Shown: piece by piece, positions 25,851 to 35,677 of the stretch
Numbering within the stretch: the stretch's first letter is position 1
How the letters are laid out: the number at the start of each line of letters is the position of its first letter
DNA from: Sphingobacteriales bacterium UTBCD1
GTDB lineage: Bacteria; Bacteroidota; Bacteroidia; Chitinophagales; Chitinophagaceae
Direction: 5' to 3'
Length of the DNA stretch: 64,000 nucleotides
Assembly (NCBI GenBank): GCA_002066995.1
Contig: MWTC01000013.1
Location: 62,001-126,000, forward strand
Notes under the pieces: model-generated
Told to the model about the DNA's origin: nothing
The model's database searches: none
The model's input: only the letters and a program-made list of their open reading frames with translations
Program-made: the position numbers and the translations under genes

Positions 25851-27035
25851 ATGAATGAACTCATTCATCATATTGCACATTTTGATCTTGATTCATTTTT
25901 TGTTTCTGTAGAAATACTCAGTGACCCTTCCCTGAAAGGGAAACCGGTACTAGTTGGCGGATACGAAAGAGGTGTGGTGGCCGCCTGCAGTTATGAAGCA
26001 AGGAAATATGGCATTCATTCAGCCATGCCAATGAAGAAGGCATTGCAACTTTGCCCCCATGCCATTGTCACCGGCAACAGCCGTGGAGAATACAGTAAGT
26101 ATTCCCGCTGGGTCACCGATATTATTGCTTCAAAAGTTCCGTCATTTGAAAAAGCCAGTATTGATGAGTTTTATATTGATCTTACCGGAATGGATAAATT
26201 TTTTGGTGTTAGCAAGTATGCCAGAGAATTAAGGGAACTGATTATAAAAGAGACGGGGTTACCCATTTCCTGCGGTTTGTCTTCAGTAAAGTTCATCAGT
26301 AAAATGGCAGCGAACGAGGCAAAGCCCAATGGTTTCCTGGAAATACCGTATGGAAAAGAAAAAGAATTTCTCTGGCCTTTGCCAGTCGAAAAAATCAATG
26401 GCGTAGGTAAACAAACAGAAACTCAACTTAAATACTATGGCCTTTACAAAATTCAGGATATAGCAAATACAAAACCTGAATTCTTAGAAAGACAATTCGG
26501 AAAATGGGGAATATCGCTTTGGGAAAAATCCCGGGGTATCGGCAGTACAGAGATCGATACGGAGTGGGAACAAAAAAGCATCAGCCACGAGAACACATTT
26601 GACACTGATCATACGGATATTGAATTTTTGCATAGTGAACTGGTGCGCCTTACAGAAAAAACCGCTTACTCACTGCGTGAGGATGAAAAGCTCACAGGAT
26701 GTGTAACCGTGAAGATCCGCTATTCTGACTTTGAAACTACTTCCCGTCAGGAAACGATCGATTATACCTCGCTGGATGACCGGCTGATTGCAAAAGCAAA
26801 AGATCTTTTCAATAAATCATGGCAGAAAGCCCGCCTGCCGGACGGGCAAGGAAGACCGGTACGGTTGCTGGGTGTGCGTTTCAGCCAGATGATCCCCTTC
26901 ACCATGCAGATGAGTTTGTTTGAAAACAACGTTGAAAAATTAAATCTTTACAAGGCTGTTGATAATATCAAAGAACGTTTCGGCAGTGAAATACTTACTA
27001 AGGGCACAGTGATTAAAAACAGAGGTGAAGAATAG
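25851..27035 (+). CDS. dinB: DNA polymerase IV (Y family)
   Basis: This translesion polymerase has low fidelity and lacks proofreading. It shows the palm motifs HFDLDSFFVSVE near residue 10 (catalytic aspartate) and SIDEFYIDLTG near residue 104 (catalytic Asp-Glu), then thumb and little-finger domains to 394 residues. In the little finger, after LFNKSWQK, an extra segment ARLPDGQG precedes RPVRLLGVRFS; it is encoded by a 21-base element (26830-26850) related to the palindromes inserted in ade. The C-terminus has no clear beta-clamp motif that I can assign with confidence. Confidence 0.93.
   Translation: MNELIHHIAHFDLDSFFVSVEILSDPSLKGKPVLVGGYERGVVAACSYEARKYGIHSAMPMKKALQLCPHAIVTGNSRGEYSKYSRWVTDIIASKVPSFEKASIDEFYIDLTGMDKFFGVSKYARELRELIIKETGLPISCGLSSVKFISKMAANEAKPNGFLEIPYGKEKEFLWPLPVEKINGVGKQTETQLKYYGLYKIQDIANTKPEFLERQFGKWGISLWEKSRGIGSTEIDTEWEQKSISHENTFDTDHTDIEFLHSELVRLTEKTAYSLREDEKLTGCVTVKIRYSDFETTSRQETIDYTSLDDRLIAKAKDLFNKSWQKARLPDGQGRPVRLLGVRFSQMIPFTMQMSLFENNVEKLNLYKAVDNIKERFGSEILTKGTVIKNRGEE
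26830..26850. repeat. 21-bp palindromic element inserted in frame in dinB
   Basis: CCCGCCTGCCGGACGGGCAAG matches 17 of 21 positions of the element found twice in ade (53619-53639, 53668-53688). Being 21 bases long it adds seven codons and keeps the frame, at the little-finger loop of DinB. It is imperfectly self-complementary. Confidence 0.55.
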
Positions 27036-27108
27036 AATCTCCCTGAAATGGCAGCATAAATCTTATCTTCGCTGACTTAAATTCATAATTAAAATATTAA
27101 TTTTTTTC

Positions 27109-28473
27109 ATGCAAGCCTGGAAAGAGTATCAACAAAAGAATAAGGATCGTTTTTTAAATGAAATGTTAGATCTGTTACGTATCCCGTCCATAAGTGCAAA
27201 AACAGAACACAAAGCAGATATGCTTCGCTGTGCCGATGCAGTGAAAAAAAACTTATTGAATTCCGGATGTGATAAAGCTGAAGTGCATGCCACTAATGGA
27301 CATCCGGTTGTATATGGAGAAAAAATTGTTGATCCCTCAAAGCCGACCGTATTGGTTTACGGGCATTATGACGTTCAACCTGTGGAACCTATAGAACTAT
27401 GGCACAGCAATCCATTTGATCCAGTGATCAAAGAAGGAAAAGTATTTGCAAGAGGCTCTGCAGATGATAAAGGACAGTTTTTTATGCACGTGAAAGCGCT
27501 GGAGACTTTGGTGAAGACCAACACCATGAGCACCAACATCAAATTCATCATCGAAGGAGAAGAAGAAGTAGGATCTCCCAACCTGGCCAAATTCATTTCT
27601 GAAAATAAAGAACTTTTAAAAACGGATGTAGTGCTTATCAGCGATAGCGCCATGCTCAGTATGGAATATCCTTCTTTGGACGTTGGCGTTCGCGGGCTTT
27701 CTTACATTGAAGTGGAAGTGACAGGCCCCAACCGTGATCTGCATAGCGGAACTTATGGCGGCGCAGTGGCCAATCCCATCACGATACTCGCAAAGATGAT
27801 CGCCGGTTGCCATGATGAAAACAATCACATAACGATCCCCGGATTTTACAATGATGTGCTGGAAGCAACCAAAGAAGAGAGAGAACTGATGGCACAGGCA
27901 CCTTACAATGAAGCAGCATATAAAAAAGACCTGGGAGTAAAAGAGCTTTGGGGCGAAAAAGGTTACGCTACCAATGAAAGAACCGGCATCCGCCCCACTC
28001 TCGAATTAAACGGTATCTGGGGCGGCTATGAAGGTGAGGGCTCTAAAACAGTATTACCATCAAAAGCAACAGCAAAAATTTCGGCACGTCTGGTTCCTAA
28101 TCAGTCATCGGAAAAGATAACCGAATTACTGCTGAATCATTTTAAATCAATAGCACCGGATTGTGTTACAGTGAAAGCATTTGAGCATCACGGAGGGGAG
28201 CCTTATCTCACTCCTATCGGAAGCAAGGGATATAAAGCAGCATCCAGGGCCATTGAAACCACTTTTGGTAAAAAACCAATTCCTGTCCGGGGTGGCGGCA
28301 GCATTCCAATCTGTCACGTTCTGGAAAAAGAGTTGGGAGTAAAGATCATCTTCATGGGTTTTGGACTGGATAATGACAACCTCCACTCACCAAATGAGAA
28401 ATACAACATTGAAAATTACTATAAGGGAATTGAAACCATCCCGTATTTCCATAAATTTTTTGCAGAGGATTGA
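27109..28473 (+). CDS. M20-family metallopeptidase (dipeptidase)
   Basis: This is a 454-residue zinc peptidase of family M20, cutting dipeptides or related amides in the cytoplasm. The metal-binding and catalytic motifs are present: YGHYDVQPVE near residue 84, ARGSADDKGQ near residue 118, EGEEEVGSP near residue 150, the dimer-domain histidine region PNRDLHSGTYGG and the late HSPNEKY. There is no signal peptide. It follows dinB by 73 bases; a near-consensus TATCTTCG at 27064-27071 could be a promoter element but has no -33 partner. Confidence 0.92.
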   Translation: MQAWKEYQQKNKDRFLNEMLDLLRIPSISAKTEHKADMLRCADAVKKNLLNSGCDKAEVHATNGHPVVYGEKIVDPSKPTVLVYGHYDVQPVEPIELWHSNPFDPVIKEGKVFARGSADDKGQFFMHVKALETLVKTNTMSTNIKFIIEGEEEVGSPNLAKFISENKELLKTDVVLISDSAMLSMEYPSLDVGVRGLSYIEVEVTGPNRDLHSGTYGGAVANPITILAKMIAGCHDENNHITIPGFYNDVLEATKEERELMAQAPYNEAAYKKDLGVKELWGEKGYATNERTGIRPTLELNGIWGGYEGEGSKTVLPSKATAKISARLVPNQSSEKITELLLNHFKSIAPDCVTVKAFEHHGGEPYLTPIGSKGYKAASRAIETTFGKKPIPVRGGGSIPICHVLEKELGVKIIFMGFGLDNDNLHSPNEKYNIENYYKGIETIPYFHKFFAED

Positions 28474-28527
28474 GTGAAAGAAATAAGAAAAGCTGGACGC
28501 TGAAATAATAAAAAGTATCACCCGTTC

Positions 28528-30132
28528 CTACGGCATCTTCACCACAGTTATTACCTTTTGCAACGCTTTATTCTGAAGCCTGAGAAAGTAAACTCCGGAA
28601 GCAAGGCCGTCATTGTATATATCTACATTGTAAGTACCTGCTGCATATTCCGCACTGGCAAGCACTTTCACCACCCGGCCCAGTGCGTCTATCTGCTGTA
28701 TCATGGTATGGCCACCATTGGTAGAAAACTGAATAGTAGCGCTGACGGTATAAGGACTGGGCCACATTTTCAGCATCAGCTTATCTGCTGCATTATTATT
28801 ATCATCCGGTGTGTCTGGCAATCCGCATGGGCCACCTTTTATGAGAGGTAATGATTGATAATTCTGCAACAATATCTGGTCAAGGGCAGGTTGCTTAACA
28901 CAAAACCATTGCTCCAGCACAGATGCATAGACACTCCTGTAATCGTACTGGAAAGGAATATTATTTACTACCTGTATATCAGCGGGTATATCGGGACTGT
29001 TGCCTAATATTCCTTTTTTAACATGATCACCAAACATCAGCAAAGGTGCTGCAGCTCCGTGGTCCGTACCAAGGCTTGCATTGGATTTAATGCGGCGTCC
29101 GAATTCAGAAAAAGTCATTCCCAATACACGATCTTCAAGGCCCATCAGTTCAAGATCCTTTTGAAATGCCGTTATCCCCTCGGAAAGATTTTTCATCAGG
29201 TTGGCATGCATTCCGGTCGTGGTATCGCTGGGGTTAACCTGTTTTTTATGAGTATCAAATCCTCCTACGGAAACAGTATATACTCTTGTTTTTAATCCGC
29301 CTTTGATCAACCGGGCAACAATTTTTAACTGATCTGCCAGTGAGTTATTACCGGGATATGTCGCCATAGTAGAGGCACGCTGATAAGCCGCCCTGATCAA
29401 ATCAGAATAGATCTTAGTCTTTTCCGATACCACACGCAGAAATTTTAATTCCTTATTGGCAGGAGGAAGATCAAGAGGATAATCAGAAAACGGATTGACG
29501 AACTTATAAATATCTTCCGGATTAGTTACTGACAAGCCCATCGAATAGACCTTGCCCTGTACAGTCAAAGTGGGGATGCTGCTGATCTGAATTGACAAGG
29601 GATCCGGCATGTTTGTACTGGGATATGCATCAGGATAACCCGGAAACTCATTTTCAAGATACCGGCCCACCCATCCCGTCTTTGCTCTTACTCTACGGTC
29701 TTCTCTCGTATCACCGCTGCTCCAAATATCGGTAGCCCTGAAATGCGAAAAGTTGGGATTAGCATAACCTACCGATTGCACCACTGCCACTTTTCCATCA
29801 TTATACATATTCTGCAATGCTGTCATCGCCGGATGAAAACCCGTTTTATCTGTGCCATTCAAACGAAGCACCTGGCTTTGAGGAATTGCGACGTTCGTTC
29901 GTGCATTGTAATAATTAGCATACATATCCAAAGGGACAATCATGTTAAGGCCATCATTACCTCCGCTTAACTGTATCAGCACAAGTACATGATCCGTATC
30001 GGTTGTCTGCCCCATCAACCACGCCAATGCATTATTTTCCTGGCCCGACGCCATAAATGAAAATCCATTTAGCAATGCCGGCATAGCCACAGTAGCAGGT
30101 ACAGATTTTTTTAAAAATTTTCTCCTGTTCAT
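28528..30132 (-). CDS. DUF1501 protein with type IX secretion sorting tail
   Basis: The 534-residue protein has a twin-arginine-like N-terminus (NRRKFLKKSVPATVAMPALL), then a DUF1501 domain (sulfatase-like fold: ILIQLSGGNDGLNMIVPLD-type opening, SVGGFDTHKKQ, FSEFGRR and GTDHGAAAPLLMFG). The last 80 residues are a Por-type sorting domain (GRVVKVLASAEYAAGTYNVD, SGVYFLRLQ) used by the type IX secretion system. So it is probably exported and attached to the surface. It lies 10 bases after a DUF1800 gene, its usual partner. Its enzymatic activity is not known. Confidence 0.85.
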   Translation of the reverse strand: MNRRKFLKKSVPATVAMPALLNGFSFMASGQENNALAWLMGQTTDTDHVLVLIQLSGGNDGLNMIVPLDMYANYYNARTNVAIPQSQVLRLNGTDKTGFHPAMTALQNMYNDGKVAVVQSVGYANPNFSHFRATDIWSSGDTREDRRVRAKTGWVGRYLENEFPGYPDAYPSTNMPDPLSIQISSIPTLTVQGKVYSMGLSVTNPEDIYKFVNPFSDYPLDLPPANKELKFLRVVSEKTKIYSDLIRAAYQRASTMATYPGNNSLADQLKIVARLIKGGLKTRVYTVSVGGFDTHKKQVNPSDTTTGMHANLMKNLSEGITAFQKDLELMGLEDRVLGMTFSEFGRRIKSNASLGTDHGAAAPLLMFGDHVKKGILGNSPDIPADIQVVNNIPFQYDYRSVYASVLEQWFCVKQPALDQILLQNYQSLPLIKGGPCGLPDTPDDNNNAADKLMLKMWPSPYTVSATIQFSTNGGHTMIQQIDALGRVVKVLASAEYAAGTYNVDIYNDGLASGVYFLRLQNKALQKVITVVKMP

Positions 30133-30142
30133 AGGTTTTGTT

Positions 30143-31768
30143 TTAGCATAAATGAAACTCAGGAAGGTTCATCAAAAATTTGAACATTTCCTTCAGCGAA
30201 TTATTGATTACGGAATTATTATTACTATTCCAGGCATTGGTCCAGATGGTATCATCCGGCACATTATTCAGCAAGAAACGGTTTTTCACATAAGTCTTTG
30301 AACCGGCAGACAACGGATAACGAAGCATCAATGCCGTTATATCATTGATCAATTGATTGGGGTCGGCAGGATTGGAAGAATAATTGGCGAATGCCCGCAC
30401 ATCTATAATACTTCCATTTACCAATGCATCGGTATAATCAGCTCTTTTGGGAAGTGAGTTGCTGTTTACCCATATCTCATAAAACATGGGCTCCTGGTAA
30501 TAGGAGGGCCATCCGGATACATCGGGTGGTTGAAACAGTTCCTGCTGCATTTCTGCTGCATTCCTGTACAAAGAATAAAATAACGGGTAACCGGCAGTGT
30601 AATTGGTATAAGCAGGGAAGCTGACATTAAATTCACGCAAAGTTCCAACTACAAAATCAAGCGGGCTCTTGATATAACAAGCCTGGTTCAGTATATCAAA
30701 AAAATGTTCGCTTTTCAGGAGAACTGATAATGTGGGTTTGATTTCAAAATTATTACTCTGCAGTATTGTGGCCATAGGAATGATCACCTCTGCCTCTACC
30801 GCATCATCAATTTGGTAATACACAAACCATCTGTACAGTTTGCGGCAGATGAAACGGGCTGCTTCAGTAGTGGAACATATCATATTCACCAGGGCTTCTA
30901 TTTCCTGTTCACCATCACCCCCGGGAATAGTAGTATTATTATAAAAATCAGAAAAGGTTTTGGATCCTGTATCATGTGCGCCGGCATCAAAATAGGAGCT
31001 GGGAGGGTCAGCTTTAACCCGCCACCCGGTCAATACTCTTGCCGCTGCTATAACATCGTTTTCCGTATAATGTGAATCATTGCCCCTGCCTATTGAAAAT
31101 AATTCCTGCATCTCACGGGCATAGTTTTCATCAGGCGCCTGTTTACTGTTTACATATCCATTCAGATGAACAAGCATAGCCGGATCAATTGTCACTTCTT
31201 TCAGAAGGGTTTTAAAACTTCCTAATGCATTACTGCGTAAAAGAGCATGATGCCTGTACAGGAACTGAGCATTTTGTACTTCCGTTTCCTGAACAGAAAA
31301 ATGATGATGCCAGAATAAAACCATTTTCTCCTGGATGCTTCTTCCCTGGTTTACAATAAGGCCGGCCCACCATTTTCTTAAACTGCTCACCCGGAGATTG
31401 TTGATAGCACTGATAATACCGGGATTACCCATAGTGTTGGGATCATTCACCCATGTTTGTCCCTGTGGCACACCAACATCATCCCACATCACACCAAACT
31501 CGTCTTCTATCAATCCATAATCCCTGACCGGCGGGCCCGGAACCGTAACGCTATTCAGCAATTCATCAATAGCAGCATCCGGTGAAAGAGTAAGGAAATA
31601 ATCCACATCTTCTTTTTTAGCGCCAAACATAGTTCGCTTCAGCAAATGTGTTACTTCATTTGCTGTCCAGTTCCCGGCATAAGGAGCCAACCCGGAAAAC
31701 ATACTTTTGTGCTTTCCATTGGTTTTTATATTCCGCCGGATACTTTTAATAAAATCCCTTCTGTCCAT
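30143..31768 (-). CDS. DUF1800 family protein
   Basis: The 541-residue protein begins with DRRDFIKSIRR, then the DUF1800 core with AGNWTANEVTHLLKRTMFG, KMVLFWHHHFSV, the ENYAREMQELFSIGRGNDSHYTENDV region and the FQPPDVSGWPS motif. DUF1800 proteins are widespread in Bacteroidota and Planctomycetes, almost always beside DUF1501, but no activity has been established to my knowledge. There is no standard signal peptide; a Tat-like export route is possible. It lies between the CHU_C gene (28 bases upstream) and DUF1501. Confidence 0.85.
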   Translation of the reverse strand: MDRRDFIKSIRRNIKTNGKHKSMFSGLAPYAGNWTANEVTHLLKRTMFGAKKEDVDYFLTLSPDAAIDELLNSVTVPGPPVRDYGLIEDEFGVMWDDVGVPQGQTWVNDPNTMGNPGIISAINNLRVSSLRKWWAGLIVNQGRSIQEKMVLFWHHHFSVQETEVQNAQFLYRHHALLRSNALGSFKTLLKEVTIDPAMLVHLNGYVNSKQAPDENYAREMQELFSIGRGNDSHYTENDVIAAARVLTGWRVKADPPSSYFDAGAHDTGSKTFSDFYNNTTIPGGDGEQEIEALVNMICSTTEAARFICRKLYRWFVYYQIDDAVEAEVIIPMATILQSNNFEIKPTLSVLLKSEHFFDILNQACYIKSPLDFVVGTLREFNVSFPAYTNYTAGYPLFYSLYRNAAEMQQELFQPPDVSGWPSYYQEPMFYEIWVNSNSLPKRADYTDALVNGSIIDVRAFANYSSNPADPNQLINDITALMLRYPLSAGSKTYVKNRFLLNNVPDDTIWTNAWNSNNNSVINNSLKEMFKFLMNLPEFHLC

Positions 31769-31796
31769 AGCGTTTGTTTTTTACCTGTTGTTGATT

Positions 31797-33740
31797 TTAA
31801 CGGATCAGTGTAAATGTTCCTTTTTGCTGATGCGGCCTGTTTTGCAGGTCCATATAATCAATGATGTAAATAAAAACACTGGTGGGTTGCAACTGACCTT
31901 TATATACTCCGTTCCACCTGTCATTTATAGAAGTGCTTTTAAAAACAAGTTCGCCATTGCGGTTATATAATTGTAACCTGTATCCATCCGGCACTTTTCC
32001 TATCGGCCCATAAAAATCATTCAATCCGTCCCTGTTAGGGGTGAATGCATTGGGCATCATCACTACCGCATCTTTCAGCACCACCACAGTAAACTGATCA
32101 GAAACCTGGCAATTACCGGCTAAATAATTTGTAGCCGTATAAACTGTTGTGACAAGAGGCGATGCTACCGGATCAGGGCAATTCAGGCAGCTCAATGATG
32201 AATGAGTGGTCCACAAAATATTGCCATTACCGTTTGTATGAAGGGTTACACTTTGCCCGGAAAAAATAGTGTCGGTTTTGCGGATATTATTAAAAGGGCC
32301 ATTGGCCGGTACCGGTTTGTACATAACAAGGACCGAATCGTATCCGCAAACATCTCTTATGGTATCCTGCAATGGAACAAAGCTGCTTATATTGCAAACT
32401 GCCGAATCTTTAGTTTGAATTTCAGGCGCCAGCAGTTTAATGATACCAAAATCCGTTTCACCTTTTGAACTGGTAAAATCTCCGTCAGAAGATTCCGAAT
32501 CACCTGCCAGGTAATATTCATTCGTTACCGGGTTATATATCATGTAACGCATATTATCATTCTCCCTGCCGCCCCAGTTTTGTTTCCAAATCAAATCGCC
32601 ATTGGAGCTGAGTTTCACTGTCCAGTAATCAGCTTTACCATGAGGGGCTGAAATGTCGCCATCAACAGAATAAGTGATTCCTCCTATAATATAACCACCG
32701 TCTTTATCAGTAACAATAGTATGTGCAAATTCAGCATCTGAGCCTCCCAGCACTTTTTGCCAGTTTATTTTCCCTTTGGTATCAACGTTAAGCACCCAAT
32801 AATCCTGGCTGCCTTTGGCACCGCTGACATCACCGTCATTGGAAGTAGTATATCCTGCCAGTGTTAAAGTACCGTCAGCTCCTTTTGTCATACAATAAGC
32901 AACATCATTTTGGGAGCCACCATAAATTTTACTGAAAATTTTATTGCCCTCTTTGTCTAATGCCAGCAGCCAAACATCATAGTTCTTTTGATCGGGGGGA
33001 ATATCCCCATCTACAGAATTGGTAAACCCGGCCAGGTAAATATTGCCATTGATGATCCTGAAGTCGAACAGTTCTTCGTTTTTACTTCCCCCGTAACATT
33101 TGCTCCACAGCAATGTACCTGACGCACTTATTTTCATCAACACACCATCCGTATATCCGCCGGTGCCATGGTTGCCTTTAATATCACCATCATTGGAAGA
33201 AGAAGAAGCGGCAATGAGATAACTGCCGTCATTCATTACTTCAATGTGATTTCCTATATCCATGCCGCTGCCGCCATATCGCTTTTGCCATTGCAGTGAC
33301 CCGTTAGCATTAAGTTTTAACAACCAAATGTCTTTTGTTCCTCCATAACCGGCGATGACGCCTCCATCTGTAGAATTGGTTTCACCTAAAACAATATAAC
33401 CACCGTCTGAAGTCTGGGCTACATCTCTTGCACTTTCATAGCCGGTTCCGCCAAAAGATTTTTCCCATTGAATGATCCCGCATTTATCCAGTTTCAGAAT
33501 CCACAGATCCCAGTAGTCACGATTTGGCTGAGCGCTTACATCACCGTTTTTTGAATCGGTATACCCGGCAACGATCGTTCCTCCATCTGAAGTAAATTTT
33601 ATTGTATAAGGAATATCTACTTTACTGCCGCCATAATGAAAAGCCCACTGGCGTGGGGGTAATTGAGCCTGCAATTTATAGCAAACCAAAAGGGTTATCA
33701 GCAGGACTATGTTGCGTAAAAAATAGTTTTTGATTCTCAC
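31797..33740 (-). CDS. Secreted repeat protein with gliding-motility C-terminal (CHU_C) domain
   Basis: The 647-residue product starts at a GTG at 33740 with an N-terminal signal segment ending near LQAQ. Residues 25 to about 425 are repeats of about 55 residues, each with a core like SDGGYIVLGETNSTDGG and a following DIWLLKLNANGSLQWQKRYGGS-type half, a beta-propeller pattern. Near the C-terminus, PNAFTPNRDGLNDFYGP and DRWNGVYKGQ mark a CHU_C-type (type B) type IX secretion domain. It is first in the operon with DUF1800 and DUF1501, so the three are probably surface-exposed together. Confidence 0.85.
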   Translation of the reverse strand: MRIKNYFLRNIVLLITLLVCYKLQAQLPPRQWAFHYGGSKVDIPYTIKFTSDGGTIVAGYTDSKNGDVSAQPNRDYWDLWILKLDKCGIIQWEKSFGGTGYESARDVAQTSDGGYIVLGETNSTDGGVIAGYGGTKDIWLLKLNANGSLQWQKRYGGSGMDIGNHIEVMNDGSYLIAASSSSNDGDIKGNHGTGGYTDGVLMKISASGTLLWSKCYGGSKNEELFDFRIINGNIYLAGFTNSVDGDIPPDQKNYDVWLLALDKEGNKIFSKIYGGSQNDVAYCMTKGADGTLTLAGYTTSNDGDVSGAKGSQDYWVLNVDTKGKINWQKVLGGSDAEFAHTIVTDKDGGYIIGGITYSVDGDISAPHGKADYWTVKLSSNGDLIWKQNWGGRENDNMRYMIYNPVTNEYYLAGDSESSDGDFTSSKGETDFGIIKLLAPEIQTKDSAVCNISSFVPLQDTIRDVCGYDSVLVMYKPVPANGPFNNIRKTDTIFSGQSVTLHTNGNGNILWTTHSSLSCLNCPDPVASPLVTTVYTATNYLAGNCQVSDQFTVVVLKDAVVMMPNAFTPNRDGLNDFYGPIGKVPDGYRLQLYNRNGELVFKSTSINDRWNGVYKGQLQPTSVFIYIIDYMDLQNRPHQQKGTFTLIR

Positions 33741-34242
33741 AAGATTAGCCTAATTTTTCTCTGTTTTCCGGAAACACAGATCAAAGGCAACTTTTATGCT
33801 AATCTTATACTTTTCTAAAATAAGTTTTCCTCAATGTCTATGTATTTTTCCCTCGTGTTTTTTCGTTAGCATTTTTATTGATATTTCACCTGGTTACATT
33901 TCAGAGCCAAAGAGAAAATGAAGGTCATTCTGCTATCCCGGTAAATTGTATTTTTCCCTTTTATTGCCCTGTGTTTACAATTTTTCTTAAGGAATGGCTG
34001 GCTATAAATCCGTGATGGAATAACCAGCATTAATCCTTATTCTTACCAATTTTGATTTCTATTACATCTTTCGGAAATAGCAGGAACCCGGCATGACTGG
34101 AGAAAGCTTAAGCCCGCTGGAATCATTATTGGCAAGACAAATTGTTTGATGAAAGATTTTTAACGGATGAAGGCGGAAAAAAACAATAACCCGGGTGTAA
34201 ATTGAATCTCCTTATTATTTTTGTATTCAACTCTGATATGAA
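33741..34242. other. Intergenic region between the CHU_C gene and the S4-domain gene
   Basis: This 502-base divergent gap holds no credible gene. Near the CHU_C start is an imperfect inverted repeat around TTCCGGAA (33760-33780). A TATTTTTG box at 34216-34223 matches TAnnTTTG on the plus strand, 19 bases before the next GTG, but has no -33 partner. Nothing else was recognised. Confidence 0.4.
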
Positions 34243-34623
34243 GTGGCCGAAAAACTCCGTCTCGATAAATACCTCTGGGCCATCCGGCTTTTCAAAACAA
34301 GAACACTGGCTGCAGCAGCCTGTGATACCGGAAAAGTAAAATTCAACGGATCCCCGGCAAAGGCATCAAAGAATGTAAACATCGGTGATGAATATGAAGT
34401 GAAAACACAAGCCAGGCGCTGGCGTATCAAAGTGAATGGCTTGCCCTATAACAGGATGAAGTATGAAGAGGCGATAAAATTCTATATCGATATCACTCCT
34501 GCCGGAGAAATTGAGCGGTTACAATTCCAGGCTGCCGCTTTTTATACCGGTAAAAGGAAAAGTAAGATTGGCCGCCCGACCAAAAAACAGCGTAGAGATC
34601 TTAAAGGCTTTTTAGGAGATTAA
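34243..34623 (+). CDS. S4-domain RNA-binding protein, Hsp15-like
   Basis: This 126-residue protein opens with an S4 domain (EKLRLDKYLWAIRLFKTRTL, then ACDTGKVKFNG) and ends in a basic tail (GKRKSKIGRPTKKQRRDL), like Hsp15, which binds stalled 50S subunits carrying peptidyl-tRNA. The likely start is the GTG at 34243; an ATG a few bases upstream is out of frame. Its stop overlaps the converging CRP-type response regulator by four bases. Confidence 0.82.
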   Translation: MAEKLRLDKYLWAIRLFKTRTLAAAACDTGKVKFNGSPAKASKNVNIGDEYEVKTQARRWRIKVNGLPYNRMKYEEAIKFYIDITPAGEIERLQFQAAAFYTGKRKSKIGRPTKKQRRDLKGFLGD

Positions 34624-35675
34624 TAAAGAAGATTCTTCAGTTTATCCAGGTTGGAAATAATGATCTTTCCTTCCCGGATCTCAATTAATTTTTCAGCTTT
34701 GAAATCGCTTAATGTGCGTATCAGCGATTCGGTAGCAGTACCGACATAGTGTGCAATATCTTCCCGTGATATTTCTATCGGCTTACTTTCTCCCTGCGGG
34801 CTGAATTTATTCTGAATATCCACTAATGCTTTTGCTACTCTTTTGCGGAGAGAGCTATAAGCAAGATTAAGCAGGCGCTCTTCTTTTTCTTTTACATTCT
34901 GAGTAATAATCCTGATGAATTTTGTCGCAATATTGATGTCGCCATATATCATTTGAAGAAAATCTTCCCTCGGCACCTGCATGATTTCGGCATCTTCCAG
35001 CACCACTGTTGAGTCGTCATAATTTTTATCTTCGATCAGGGAATGATATCCCATGAAATCGCCCTCACTGAACAGATCCGTAATATATTCTTTGCCATCC
35101 TCGTGTGTTTTAATACCCTTTACTTTCCCTTTTACGAGGTAATACAAAAAGCGGGGCCGTTTCCCTTCCTGGTAAAGTATCTGTTTTTTATTGTAGGATT
35201 CAATATTATACTGATCGGCCAGCTGCATTACCAGGCCGGAATCTTTCACATCCCTGATAAACTGGTTCAGCCCCTGCGGGGAAGCCGAATACTTATGATC
35301 AAGTATTTCCGCTTTTTTTAAACGGACTTCAACTGCATTCAGTAATTCAATATCCTCAAAAGGTTTGGTGATATAATCATCCGCCCCCATCTCCATGCCT
35401 TTTCTGAAATCACTCCGCTCTGTTTTAGCAGTTAAAAAGATGAATGGGATATTTATTGTTTCCGGGTTTTTCTGAAGAAGATGCAGTACACCATAGCCAT
35501 CTAATTCCGGCATCATGATATCACATATTATCAGGTCGGGTTTTTTCTTTATGGCAATATCCACACCCTTTTTCCCGTTTTCTGCCGTCAGGGTTTTATA
35601 TCCTGCCAGGTCCAGAATCTCTGCTGTATTTTCCCGGATATCGGGATTATCATCAATAACTAAAACTGATTTCAT
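34620..35675 (-). CDS. Response regulator with receiver and CRP/FNR-type output domains
   Basis: The 351-residue protein joins a receiver domain (residues 1-120; phospho-acceptor in LIICDIMMPELDG) to a cyclic-nucleotide-binding-fold domain (about 145-265) and a CRP-type helix-turn-helix (about 285-345; ISREDIAHYVGTATESLIR). In the nucleotide pocket, FSEGDFMGYHSLIEDKNYDD lacks the usual FGE and RxA residues, so cAMP binding is doubtful. It ends 2 bases before the partner histidine kinase's start region, and the two probably act as a pair. Targets may include the nearby NO genes (inference). Confidence 0.87.
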   Translation of the reverse strand: MKSVLVIDDNPDIRENTAEILDLAGYKTLTAENGKKGVDIAIKKKPDLIICDIMMPELDGYGVLHLLQKNPETINIPFIFLTAKTERSDFRKGMEMGADDYITKPFEDIELLNAVEVRLKKAEILDHKYSASPQGLNQFIRDVKDSGLVMQLADQYNIESYNKKQILYQEGKRPRFLYYLVKGKVKGIKTHEDGKEYITDLFSEGDFMGYHSLIEDKNYDDSTVVLEDAEIMQVPREDFLQMIYGDINIATKFIRIITQNVKEKEERLLNLAYSSLRKRVAKALVDIQNKFSPQGESKPIEISREDIAHYVGTATESLIRTLSDFKAEKLIEIREGKIIISNLDKLKNLLY

Positions 35676-35677
35676 TC

